Shown here: positions 1-6,850 of the stretch, in pieces
How positions within the stretch are numbered: the first letter of the stretch is position 1
Layout: every line of letters begins with the position of its first letter
Source: JBDKUD01 sp050943315
Lineage (GTDB): Bacteria > Bacillota > Syntrophomonadia > Syntrophomonadales > Syntrophomonadaceae
Assembly: GCA_050943315.1 (NCBI GenBank)
Contig: JBMNOY010000052.1
Location: forward strand, 1-15,759
Length of the DNA stretch: 15,759 nt
Direction: 5' to 3'
Translations under genes and position numbers: made by a program
Notes under the pieces: generated by a model
Told to the model about the DNA's origin: nothing
Seen by the model: only the letters and a program-made list of their open reading frames with translations
The model's database searches: none

Positions 1-606
1 ATTTTCAGCGGCCGGATTAATGTAAATTAATTCGAAGGTATCTGGGGTTACTGACCAGATTACATCCTGCACGGAGTTCAGGATGCTATCCAGTTGGGCT
101 TGTCTTTCCAGAAAAGCTTCTTCTGTTTCCTTAAAGCGGGTAATATCGCTAACCAGGCCTTCAATTAACCAGGGGCGGTCTTGTTCATCATTTACCATTA
201 TGGAAACATCACTTACCCAGCGTATCTGGCCTTTACCGGAAATAATCCGGTATTCAGTGATGTGAGGAGTGTTATTAATCAGTGCCCTGTCTTTATTCAG
301 AAACAGGGGTAAATCTTCGGGATAAACCAGTTCTTCCCACTTGATGGTTCCGTTCAGTAAATCAGCGGTGTCATAGCCGGTTATTTTGGATACGGTTCCC
401 TGGTAAGACACAGGCCGAGACTTAAGGTCAACAGCGTAAGCCACCATGTCAAGAGCCTGTAAAAACTGAGGACAATGTAATGATAAACTATCCGCCGCAT
501 ATCTGGCCCTTCTTTGATGCTGAAGCTGTTCCCTTAACCGGATATTTTCCTGCTCCAACTGCTTTAGCTTTTGCAGGACTTGTTTGGTATTATCTATATC
601 AGTCAT
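1..606 (-). CDS. PAS-domain signalling protein, C-terminal part missing at window edge
   Basis: An open frame starts at ATG 606 and reads 202 codons without a stop to the left edge, so only the N-terminal part is seen. It begins with a short Leu/Gln/Glu-rich segment (about residues 5-35) that looks like a coiled coil. A PAS domain of the PAS_3 type follows, with motifs such as GYDTADLL, WEELVYPED and a closing EGLVSDITRFKETEEA stretch. A second PAS domain then opens (LDSILNSVQDVIWSV). PAS domains sense small ligands, redox state or light and pass the signal to an output domain. That output (diguanylate cyclase, histidine kinase or other) lies outside the window. The gene starts 7 bases after the stop of the HD-GYP gene, so the two are almost certainly co-transcribed. 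A purine-rich stretch at the end of the upstream gene can serve as ribosome site. The domain call is firm; the output function is unknown. Confidence 0.85.
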   Translation of the reverse strand, partial: MTDIDNTKQVLQKLKQLEQENIRLREQLQHQRRARYAADSLSLHCPQFLQALDMVAYAVDLKSRPVSYQGTVSKITGYDTADLLNGTIKWEELVYPEDLPLFLNKDRALINNTPHITEYRIISGKGQIRWVSDVSIMVNDEQDRPWLIEGLVSDITRFKETEEAFLERQAQLDSILNSVQDVIWSVTPDTFELIYINPAAEN

Positions 607-613
607 TTCTTCA

Positions 614-1753
614 CTATTCCCCCATTGAGCGAGGTAATATCCTTTTTAACTCCCGTTCCGTTATTATCTGGACAGGTATAACCGTGGTCAGTGCAGATAA
701 ATCAACTTCGTGCCCGGGGCTAATCCTGCGCAGATGGCTGTCAAGAACAATACGTACCACCGGTCGGTGGGGAGCCTCACTGTTCAGGCGGGTAACAATA
801 CCGATGTCACCAGTGTTCAACTTGATTATACTGCCCAGGGGATAACTGGCAATATTTGAAATGAGGGCTTTAACCACCTCAGGATCGAAATAAATACCGG
901 CCATACGTTTTATAAGGTTGATAGCCTGACTGACATCATATGCAGGCCGGTTCGGACGATCAGCCATTAATTCGTCGTAAATATTGGCAGCAGCAACAAT
1001 GCGGGCATACTCATGAATTTGGGCACCTTTTAGTTGGCGTGGATAACCCCTGCCGTCCCAGCGCTCGTGATGCTGAAAAGCGACATGGGCCGACAGCAGG
1101 GATAGATCCGCGTAACTTCTTATAATCTGAAAACCTAGTTCAGGATGTTTGGACAAAAGAGCATACTCTTCTTCACTCAGATTTCCTTCTCGTTCAAGGA
1201 GTTGCGGGTCCAGTTTGGATTTGCCAATATCATGTAATAGTGCGCCAATACCCAGTTCGCGCAATTTAGTGTCATTATACCGGAGTGTAATGCCGGTCAT
1301 AATGGCCAGGGTACAGACACTAACCGAATGATAAAAAGTAAAATCATTAAGTGCGGAGATATCCGTAATGCTGAGCAGAACATTACTGTTATCCAGAATC
1401 TCATCCAGTATATTATTAACTACTTTGCGTAAAGCAACTGTATTTATCTTGCGGTCCTGCTGCAGGCGGCTAAAGGTTTTCTTAACCAGTTTAACCGTGT
1501 TGATCCTGGTTTCCTCGGAGATAACTTCTTCTATTTCATATGTATCCCCAAATATGTTATCACGTATATAAATATGACGAATACCCAAATCCAAAAGACG
1601 GTTGATATAGAGCTCGTCCAGCTCCACACCCCTCCTGAGCAGAATATGTCCTTCACTGTCGATAATACTTCTGCCCAGAATCATACCTTCTTCTGCATAT
1701 TCAACGGGTATCTTGCGCAAAAACTCCACCTGCCCTGGTTTATTTATCGACAT
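614..1753 (-). CDS. HD-GYP domain protein (c-di-GMP phosphodiesterase family), metal-site variant
   Basis: The 379-residue protein has an N-terminal module (about 10-75), a helical linker, an HD-GYP domain (about 130-300) and a C-terminal beta-rich tail (LGSIIKLNTGDIGIVTRLN) common in clostridial HD-GYP proteins. Visible motifs are HDIGK (H174, D175), KHPELGFQII, QHHERWDGRGYP (H228, H229, GYP) and ADRPNRP. HD-GYP enzymes hydrolyse cyclic di-GMP at a two- or three-metal centre. One metal-ligand position departs from the family: the Asp usual in the 'VAD.YDAL' helix is Asn257 here (VAAANIYDEL), and the Lys after the RP.R motif is Pro. Activity may therefore be altered or lost. The chosen ATG lacks a clear ribosome site; family alignment would also allow a start near residue 12. 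It is the first gene of an operon with the PAS protein, which suggests a linked sensory input. Family assignment is firm, catalytic activity uncertain. Confidence 0.92.
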   Translation of the reverse strand: MSINKPGQVEFLRKIPVEYAEEGMILGRSIIDSEGHILLRRGVELDELYINRLLDLGIRHIYIRDNIFGDTYEIEEVISEETRINTVKLVKKTFSRLQQDRKINTVALRKVVNNILDEILDNSNVLLSITDISALNDFTFYHSVSVCTLAIMTGITLRYNDTKLRELGIGALLHDIGKSKLDPQLLEREGNLSEEEYALLSKHPELGFQIIRSYADLSLLSAHVAFQHHERWDGRGYPRQLKGAQIHEYARIVAAANIYDELMADRPNRPAYDVSQAINLIKRMAGIYFDPEVVKALISNIASYPLGSIIKLNTGDIGIVTRLNSEAPHRPVVRIVLDSHLRRISPGHEVDLSALTTVIPVQIITERELKRILPRSMGE

Positions 1754-2166
1754 GGTTATAAAAATACTTTATTGGTAAGCTTTCATAATGTCTGTTTAAA
1801 ATGACAATTTTCCCGTCCTGATTTTAGCTTATAAAGCATCTTAAACAGTGCAAAATCCCCTACACCATTTAAGTGTTCAGAGTGGCGAGACATAACCAGA
1901 GAGCGGAAAACTGCAGTCCCGGCACAAATATAGTGGAAACTTGTCATTGCTTTCCTATATAGTGATTGTATTATCATTATAAACTTAGAAGCTTAATAAT
2001 GGTAAAGAATTGAGAATAGCCGCATTCTTTTATAACCAAGTATATAAAAGCATATAATTGATTATCATGGTTATTTATCCAATAAAATGTTATATTAAAT
2101 TACGTATAATATGCCAGGAGGGGGGTTTTCTGTCTGCGGATAACAGTATCCTAAGCAGTGGCAAAC
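1754..2166. other. AT-rich divergent intergenic region
   Basis: This 413-base gap separates the HD-GYP gene (minus) from the chemoreceptor gene (plus). It must hold promoters for both. On the plus strand TATAAT lies at 2105-2110 without a convincing -35 box. A looser sigma-D (motility) type match, TAAA at 2083-2086 and ACGTATAA at 2102-2109 with 15 bases between them, fits 5 of 8 positions of the -10 consensus. On the minus strand several AT-rich -10-like boxes occur but no clear -35. A 64-codon minus-strand frame at 1783-1977 was not accepted as a gene. No riboswitch was recognised, including no cyclic di-GMP aptamer core. Confidence 0.6.
2116..2158 (+). promoter_or_regulatory. Displaced Shine-Dalgarno and hairpin in the chemoreceptor leader
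   Basis: A very strong AGGAGGGGGG lies at 2116-2125, but an in-frame stop (TAA 2152-2154) means that the gene cannot start near it. Between it and the first usable start lies a predicted hairpin. CTGC (2134-2137) pairs with GCAG (2155-2158), and GGATA (2138-2142) pairs with TATCC (2147-2151), with loop ACAG and a TAA bulge. Folding would bring the ribosome site to within roughly 17 bases of ATG 2167. The bases are seen directly; the functional role is inferred. Confidence 0.4.
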
Positions 2167-3888
2167 ATGAAAAATATAAGATTAATGCGAAGTATTAAGA
2201 CCAAGCTCATTGCCAGTTTACTAACTGTTTGTCTTTTTGTTTCTCTTATCACCGGGATATTTATGATTATTTACATGAACAAGAGCTTTATGAATAACAC
2301 GGCAAACACTGCCCAGAAGCTGGCTTCATCCGCTGCTCTTTTAGTTGACGGGGATATTCACCAAACCTTTACCAGCGAAAAAGACAGCCAGCGACAGGAA
2401 TTCATAAGCCAGAGGGCAAAGTTACAGCAGTTTCAGAAAGATACCGGTGTGAAATATGTTTATACCCTGGTTGATAATGGCAACAACAGTACCAGATTTA
2501 TTATTGATGCCGATACTGAAGACCCCGCTGCAATTAATGAAAAATATGACTTTTGGCCGACCATGAGGCTCGCCTTTAGTGGCCAGGCTGCCGCAGATAG
2601 GAAAATAACCACCGATAAATGGGGGAGTCAGCTAAGCGGCTATGCTCCTATAAAGAACAGCCGGGGGGAAGTTGTTGGTATTGTTTGTGTGGACATTGAT
2701 GCCGGGCTGATTTTACAGGAGAAGCAAAAGCTTCTGGAGGAAGTTATCGGCTTTTGTCTGCTAAGTATGCTTTTGGCTATAGCCATTTCATTTATTTTAG
2801 CCCGCAAAATGTCAGTTCCCATAGGCTTAATACGTGAACGTCTTGATAATCTGGCATCCGCAGGCGGAGATTTGACACAGCGAATTGAAGTTAATACCGG
2901 GGATGAACTTGAGGAACTGGCAGGCTCGCTAAATAGCTTTATTGCCAATCTCCACACTCTTGTTACCAGGATTGTTCGCAGTGCTGAGGGAGTGTCCCGG
3001 GCAACCGGCGAACTGAATGCTTCCACCCAGGAAACTGCCCGGGTAGCAGAAGAGATGACCTCGGCTATTCAGGAAATTGCTGCCGGTGCAGGTGAGCAAG
3101 CCGACCAGGTTCAACAGGCAGTTGAAATGGTAGGCAAAATAGAACAGGACATTAATAAAAATGAACAGCGCATAGATTCGATAGCCAGCTCTTCACAACA
3201 GGCCCAAGACCTTGTGCACGACGGGCTGCAAGCCATCAAAGAGCAGCAAGCCAAAATGCAGGAAAATATATCGGCTACCCAGGTCATGGAAAAAGTTGTT
3301 AACGATCTAAACCAGCGGACAATGGAGATTAGCAAGATTTTGGAAACAATCGCCGGTATTGCCACCCAGACTAATCTGCTGGCATTAAATGCAGCTATTG
3401 AGGCGGCCCAGGCCGGTGAGCAGGGTAAAGGTTTTGCAGTAGTGGCAGAAGAGGTTAGAAAACTGGCGGAAGAATCCGGGGAAGCAGTCAAGGAAATTGC
3501 GCGTATAACCGAGCAGATTCAGGCAGGTGCTAACCGCGCCGTTACCGAAGTCAATAATACTAATTTAATTGTTGACAGTCAGAGAGTTGCTGTTGAGCAT
3601 AGCGGCACTGTTTTTCAAAGCATATCAGATATCGTCACTGGTATGGCGGCAAGCCTTAAGGAGATCAGGGTTTCTTCCCTGCAAATCAAAGACAGCTCAG
3701 CAGGTATAGCCAGCTCTATTCAAGCTATTGCTTCCGTAGCTGAGGAGAATGCGGCTATCACCGAAGAGGTTTCTGCAGGCAGTCAGGAACAAACGGCGGC
3801 TATTGAGAATATTGCTGCTTCAGTCGCAACAGCATCTAAATTAGCCCAGGAGTTACAGGAAGCGGCAGCCCAGTTTAAGACCGAATAA
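2167..3888 (+). CDS. Methyl-accepting chemotaxis protein
   Basis: This is a membrane chemoreceptor of about 573 residues; positions below count from GTG 2158, which would add three residues. Its layout is a short cytoplasmic N-terminus, TM1 (about 17-40), an extracellular Cache-like sensor domain (about 45-190, with YVYTLVDNG and FIIDADTEDPAA), TM2 (about 194-215), HAMP (about 215-268) and a long helical signalling domain. The conserved hairpin tip is clear: QTNLLALNAAIEAAQAGEQG then GFAVVAEEVRKLAEES (about 404-440). Such receptors bind a ligand outside the cell and control CheA through CheW. The ligand cannot be read from sequence. The C-terminus ends QFKTE with no CheR-tether pentapeptide. 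The start is uncertain: GTG 2158, ATG 2167 and ATG 2185 (MRSIKTKLI, a typical MCP opening) all lack a close ribosome site. It is followed by an independent transcription unit. Confidence 0.95.
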   Translation: MKNIRLMRSIKTKLIASLLTVCLFVSLITGIFMIIYMNKSFMNNTANTAQKLASSAALLVDGDIHQTFTSEKDSQRQEFISQRAKLQQFQKDTGVKYVYTLVDNGNNSTRFIIDADTEDPAAINEKYDFWPTMRLAFSGQAAADRKITTDKWGSQLSGYAPIKNSRGEVVGIVCVDIDAGLILQEKQKLLEEVIGFCLLSMLLAIAISFILARKMSVPIGLIRERLDNLASAGGDLTQRIEVNTGDELEELAGSLNSFIANLHTLVTRIVRSAEGVSRATGELNASTQETARVAEEMTSAIQEIAAGAGEQADQVQQAVEMVGKIEQDINKNEQRIDSIASSSQQAQDLVHDGLQAIKEQQAKMQENISATQVMEKVVNDLNQRTMEISKILETIAGIATQTNLLALNAAIEAAQAGEQGKGFAVVAEEVRKLAEESGEAVKEIARITEQIQAGANRAVTEVNNTNLIVDSQRVAVEHSGTVFQSISDIVTGMAASLKEIRVSSLQIKDSSAGIASSIQAIASVAEENAAITEEVSAGSQEQTAAIENIAASVATASKLAQELQEAAAQFKTE

Positions 3889-4043
3889 ATTTGTCTTAAC
3901 TATTTTGCTGTCGGAACTTTAAAGATATGTTATTATATTTGCAACGGTGCTGCGGAAAGGAGGGCAGGTAGTACGGTAGTTGGAAGGCACTGAGGTAATT
4001 TCTTTGATTAAACTTTTATAGAGTAGAACGGGAGGATAGTTTA
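3889..4043 (+). promoter_or_regulatory. Leader and possible promoter of the LctP-family permease
   Basis: TTGCTG (3905-3910) and TGTTAT (3928-3933) are spaced by 17 bases and form a plausible but imperfect vegetative promoter. After it lies a G-rich leader of about 90 bases (3945-4029) in which CGGTGC (3945-3950) can pair with GCACTG (3987-3992). The ribosome site GGGAGGA (4030-4036) stands 7 bases before ATG 4044. I could not match the leader to a known riboswitch or T-box. No clear terminator for the upstream chemoreceptor is visible here. Confidence 0.35.
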
Positions 4044-5594
4044 ATGGATGTACTGCTTACGCTGGTACCGATAGTTGCTGTACTGGCCTTATTGATTTTT
4101 GCTAAATGGCCTGCTGATATTAGTGGGCTGGCAGGGTGGATACTTGCTCTGGTTATAAGCATGGTTTTCTTTCATACCTCGTTAGAAGTAGGCTTGACCG
4201 GCAGCCTCGCCGGAATAATAGCTTCCTTTCCTGTTTCCTTGATGGTAGCAACGTCAATTTTTCAGATTACATTTCTGGAATCTACCGGAGCCCTAAAACG
4301 AATTGTGGTGTTTGTTAAAACCATTGCCAAACGGGACCGTGCGGTTCAGATTATGATTATCAATATGGGGATCGGAACTTTATTGGTGTCGGTAGGGGCA
4401 ACTCCGTTGTCGATTCTTCCTCCGATAATGGTAGCCCTTGGTTATTCAACTTTCGTGGCCATAGCTTTACCGGCCCTGGGTTATGACGCCCTTTGTACTT
4501 ATGCCCTTTTAGGTGCGCCGCTGGTGGTTTTTGCCGATATGACCGGTACCTCCCTAAACCAATCAGCCCTGGTTTTTGCCCAGTTTATGCCGGTAATATC
4601 TACCGTGATTGGCTTTGGTATGCTGTGGCTGGTGGGAGGCGTGAAACAAATCAAGGAAGGCTTTGTACCGTGTGTTCTGGCCGGGCTAACCATGGGATTA
4701 ACCGCTATGGCGGTAGCTCATATCGGCAGGGGAATAGTATTGACCGGCGTAATCGCTGGAATGGTCACTATTGTTGTTATGTTAATTTACATGAAACTAA
4801 TACAGAAGCCTATCATTGACCGCTCTTGCATTACCACGGAAGATATGCAGTTAGAAAAATCCATGCCTTTATTATCAGCCTTAAGCCCCTGGCTGATTCT
4901 GGTGGGAACATGTTTGTTTATAAACTTCTGCCCGCCGCTGTTTAATATTCTTTTTAATGATTTGGCCATGCCTATACAAATTATTCCCGGGGAAAAACCG
5001 ATAATGACCCGAATGCTGTGGAATGCCTACACATGGGTTATAATAAGTACCCTGGTAGCACTCCCTTTTATTAAACCATCCCGGGAACAGTGGAAAGAGA
5101 TCATGACCAAGTGGTATCGCCGGGCACCGCGGCCAGTTTTCTCCGCAGCCATATTTTTTGCCATAGCTTATATTATGACTTACTCTGGTTTCACTGCCTC
5201 GGCTGATGGGTGGACATTGCTCAACCCTGACAATAATATGCTTTCGGTTCTGGGCACCAGTTCAGCTGAGTTCTTTAAGGGGCTATACCCAATAGCAGCC
5301 GGATTCTTAGGACTTCTGGGCGGCTTTGTGAGCGGCAGTGAAGCTTCTACTATTGCCCTATTTACCAAATACCATTTGCTGACTTCCAAGCTCTTGAGTG
5401 TTGACCCGCTAGTGGTTACTGCCGGAACCGCCATTGCCGGAGGACTGGCAAGTGTCATATCCCCGGCGAAACTCCAAAATGCAGCTGCTACTATTGATGC
5501 ACTCGGTGAGGAATCACGGGTTATTAAGGTGGCAGTGGTTATCGCCACTATTTTTACTGGGGTAGCCGCTGTACTAACTTTTATCTGGGCTTAA
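4044..5594 (+). CDS. L-lactate permease (LctP) family transporter, divergent
   Basis: The 516-residue protein is very hydrophobic with about a dozen membrane segments. It aligns by eye with E. coli LldP along its length. The 'LTGSDTSSNALF' motif of LldP appears here as VSGSEASTIALF (429-440). The ISPQSIA..AAVGL.GKES region appears as ISPAKLQNAAATIDALGEES near the C-terminus, and the GI(K/E)E motif as QIKEGF (202-207). LctP carriers import lactate or glycolate, usually with protons. The family's GAAGFGAP motif is replaced by VSVGATPLSI (115-124), so another small carboxylate is possible. It has a good ribosome site (GGGAGGA, 7 bases before ATG) and its own terminator, so it is probably a single-gene unit. 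Family membership is fairly firm; the substrate is open. Confidence 0.8.
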   Translation: MDVLLTLVPIVAVLALLIFAKWPADISGLAGWILALVISMVFFHTSLEVGLTGSLAGIIASFPVSLMVATSIFQITFLESTGALKRIVVFVKTIAKRDRAVQIMIINMGIGTLLVSVGATPLSILPPIMVALGYSTFVAIALPALGYDALCTYALLGAPLVVFADMTGTSLNQSALVFAQFMPVISTVIGFGMLWLVGGVKQIKEGFVPCVLAGLTMGLTAMAVAHIGRGIVLTGVIAGMVTIVVMLIYMKLIQKPIIDRSCITTEDMQLEKSMPLLSALSPWLILVGTCLFINFCPPLFNILFNDLAMPIQIIPGEKPIMTRMLWNAYTWVIISTLVALPFIKPSREQWKEIMTKWYRRAPRPVFSAAIFFAIAYIMTYSGFTASADGWTLLNPDNNMLSVLGTSSAEFFKGLYPIAAGFLGLLGGFVSGSEASTIALFTKYHLLTSKLLSVDPLVVTAGTAIAGGLASVISPAKLQNAAATIDALGEESRVIKVAVVIATIFTGVAAVLTFIWA

Positions 5595-5623
5595 GTGCAA
5601 GAACCCACAATTATCCCGAAACC

Positions 5624-5663
5624 AAAAAGAGGCCGGGCAGAAAATCTGCCGGCCTCTTTTTTT
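5624..5663. terminator. Bidirectional rho-independent terminator
   Basis: A long GC-rich stem starts with GAGGCCGGGCAGA (5629-5641), has an AAA loop, and closes with TCTGCCGGCCTC (5645-5656); one G is bulged. Seven Ts follow on the plus strand (5657-5663) and five As precede the stem (5624-5628), giving a T tract on the minus strand. It sits between convergent genes, 29 bases after the permease stop and 8 bases beyond the GerMN stop, and should end both transcripts. Confidence 0.93.
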
Positions 5664-5671
5664 AGGTGCTC

Positions 5672-6598
5672 TTAGCGCTGAATCATTTCCTCATTACGAG
5701 GCAGAGGTTCATCAGCTACAATATGTTCGATTGCCAGGGGTTTGCCGGCTACGGTTATTTTGACCTTGGATATATAATCATACTCGGTCAGGGTGTTTAC
5801 TATGGAGTTAATGGTCATTGCTTCTCCAGCTGCTCCACGCCAGTGTTTGGTGTGCATTTCAGGGGAGAAGTCAACATAGGCAATTTTATTCGCGATTCTC
5901 ACCGACAATACTTTAGCTTGTTTGGGAATGGTTGGACTTAAGCCGGCAGTTTGGGGTCCCTTAATAAGTTCGCTGACAACGGTGGTTATAAAATTCTCCT
6001 GGCTGGTATCGGAGGGGAGCTTAATAGTTCTGGTTTCTGGAACTACTGCGGTAGCGTCTTGGTTACCAAAGTAAAGTGTTACAGAACTTTCTTGCAGCTG
6101 GTCGGGCCGGGTAGGAAAAGTTTTCATAAAACCACGCGGCTCTCCACTAGGACCAATGTACTCCTCACTATTGACCAGTATTTTCACTTCTTCGATTTCT
6201 TTGAACTGGGTCATGGTATTTACTACTGACCCAACACCTAAGATTTCCGCCACGCTGCCGTTGAAGCGGGTAAACTCGCGGGAAAGGTCAATAATTAGTT
6301 TGTTACCCTCTTTGATTGTGCCGTAAACCTTCGTGTTGGTGGGAATATTTGCTGTGTACTGTTTATTTTTGGGACCTTTCACTAATTCCTCTAAAACAGC
6401 TTGGTACTTGTCTTCGCCTTTATTGTATGACACCTGTCTTTTTTCGGTCACCAGGCGTTCATTCTCAGAATCACCATAGTAGAGCTGTACGTCTTCGGTA
6501 ATGGCAGTTTGCGGGGCCGGTTTGTCAGTCTGCTGGCAGCCGCTGAACATTCCCATTAATAATAAACTAATTAATAAAAAAACAAATCTTTTGGCCAT
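5672..6598 (-). CDS. Lipoprotein with two GerMN domains (GerM-like, spore germination)
   Basis: The start is ATG 6598, preceded by AAAGGAGGAGAT, giving 308 residues; the frame stays open to ATG 6703, but that start lacks a ribosome site and would bury the signal peptide. Residues 1-21 form a lipoprotein signal (MAKRF, hydrophobic core, FSGC lipobox, Cys21). Two GerMN domains follow, about 36-165 and 183-295. Each has the YYG/YFG opening, an ELVKGP or ELIKGP motif, an (I/V)DxS strand and a SVVNTMTQF or SIVNTLTEY helix. B. subtilis GerM has the same two-domain lipoprotein plan and acts in sporulation and germination, probably at peptidoglycan. The gene therefore supports a spore-forming host. 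It is convergent with the permease and divergent from the reductase operon, so it looks monocistronic. Domain call is firm; the precise role is inferred. Confidence 0.9.
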   Translation of the reverse strand: MAKRFVFLLISLLLMGMFSGCQQTDKPAPQTAITEDVQLYYGDSENERLVTEKRQVSYNKGEDKYQAVLEELVKGPKNKQYTANIPTNTKVYGTIKEGNKLIIDLSREFTRFNGSVAEILGVGSVVNTMTQFKEIEEVKILVNSEEYIGPSGEPRGFMKTFPTRPDQLQESSVTLYFGNQDATAVVPETRTIKLPSDTSQENFITTVVSELIKGPQTAGLSPTIPKQAKVLSVRIANKIAYVDFSPEMHTKHWRGAAGEAMTINSIVNTLTEYDYISKVKITVAGKPLAIEHIVADEPLPRNEEMIQR

Positions 6599-6632
6599 AT
6601 TATCTCCTCCTTTACTTAAATTGACTGGTACC

Positions 6633-6647
6633 ACTGTATCTATTATA
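6633..6647 (-). promoter_or_regulatory. Possible promoter of the GerMN gene
   Basis: On the minus strand a TATAAT box (plus-strand ATTATA, 6642-6647) lies about 45 bases before the start codon, but no good -35 box is found 16-18 bases upstream. Just downstream GATACAGT (plus-strand ACTGTATC, 6633-6640) matches the sigma-E -10 consensus CATACANT at 7 of 8 positions. That would suit a sporulation gene, although the -35 side is weak. This is a suggestion from motif resemblance only. Confidence 0.28.
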
Positions 6648-6826
6648 CGATACTCTTGAAGATAACTTACATTCTCACGAAAAGAAAAGAGAAAATCAAC
6701 CAAAAAAAATCAGAAATTGGCAGGCGATTAGTCATTGGAGATTTCGCCGCCTTATGGCAGGTTTTCACCAACTATAACTAAATTTCATTTCTATTATTAT
6801 AGCTAGTATGGTAAATTCTTCTTAAC

Positions 6827-6850
6827 AGGAGGGAGAGGTGATGAAAAATG
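6827..6850 (+). promoter_or_regulatory. Double ribosome site with two overlapping starts
   Basis: AGGAGGG (6827-6833) is 8 bases before an out-of-frame ATG at 6841, while GAGAGG (6833-6838) is 9 bases before the reductase ATG at 6848. The first ATG opens a 30-codon frame that ends at TAA 6931-6933, inside the reductase gene. The family-like protein begins at 6848, so I take that as the gene start. Competition between the two starts could tune expression, but this is inference. Confidence 0.4.

Noticed and set aside
1783..1977. 64-codon minus-strand frame in the gap between the HD-GYP and chemoreceptor genes
   Set aside because: No clear ribosome site, no recognisable domain, and it lies in an AT-rich promoter region; a short chance frame is more likely than a gene.
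1754..2157. Cyclic di-GMP riboswitch between the signalling genes
   Set aside because: I looked for the conserved aptamer core on both strands because of the HD-GYP gene and did not find it.
3980..4021. Thirteen-codon TTG-started frame in the permease leader, a possible leader peptide
   Set aside because: The nearest purine-rich site is too far from the TTG, and the peptide shows no residue runs typical of attenuation.
6599..6703. Upstream extension of the GerMN protein to ATG 6703
   Set aside because: It would put 35 residues before a clear lipoprotein signal peptide, while ATG 6598 has a strong ribosome site.
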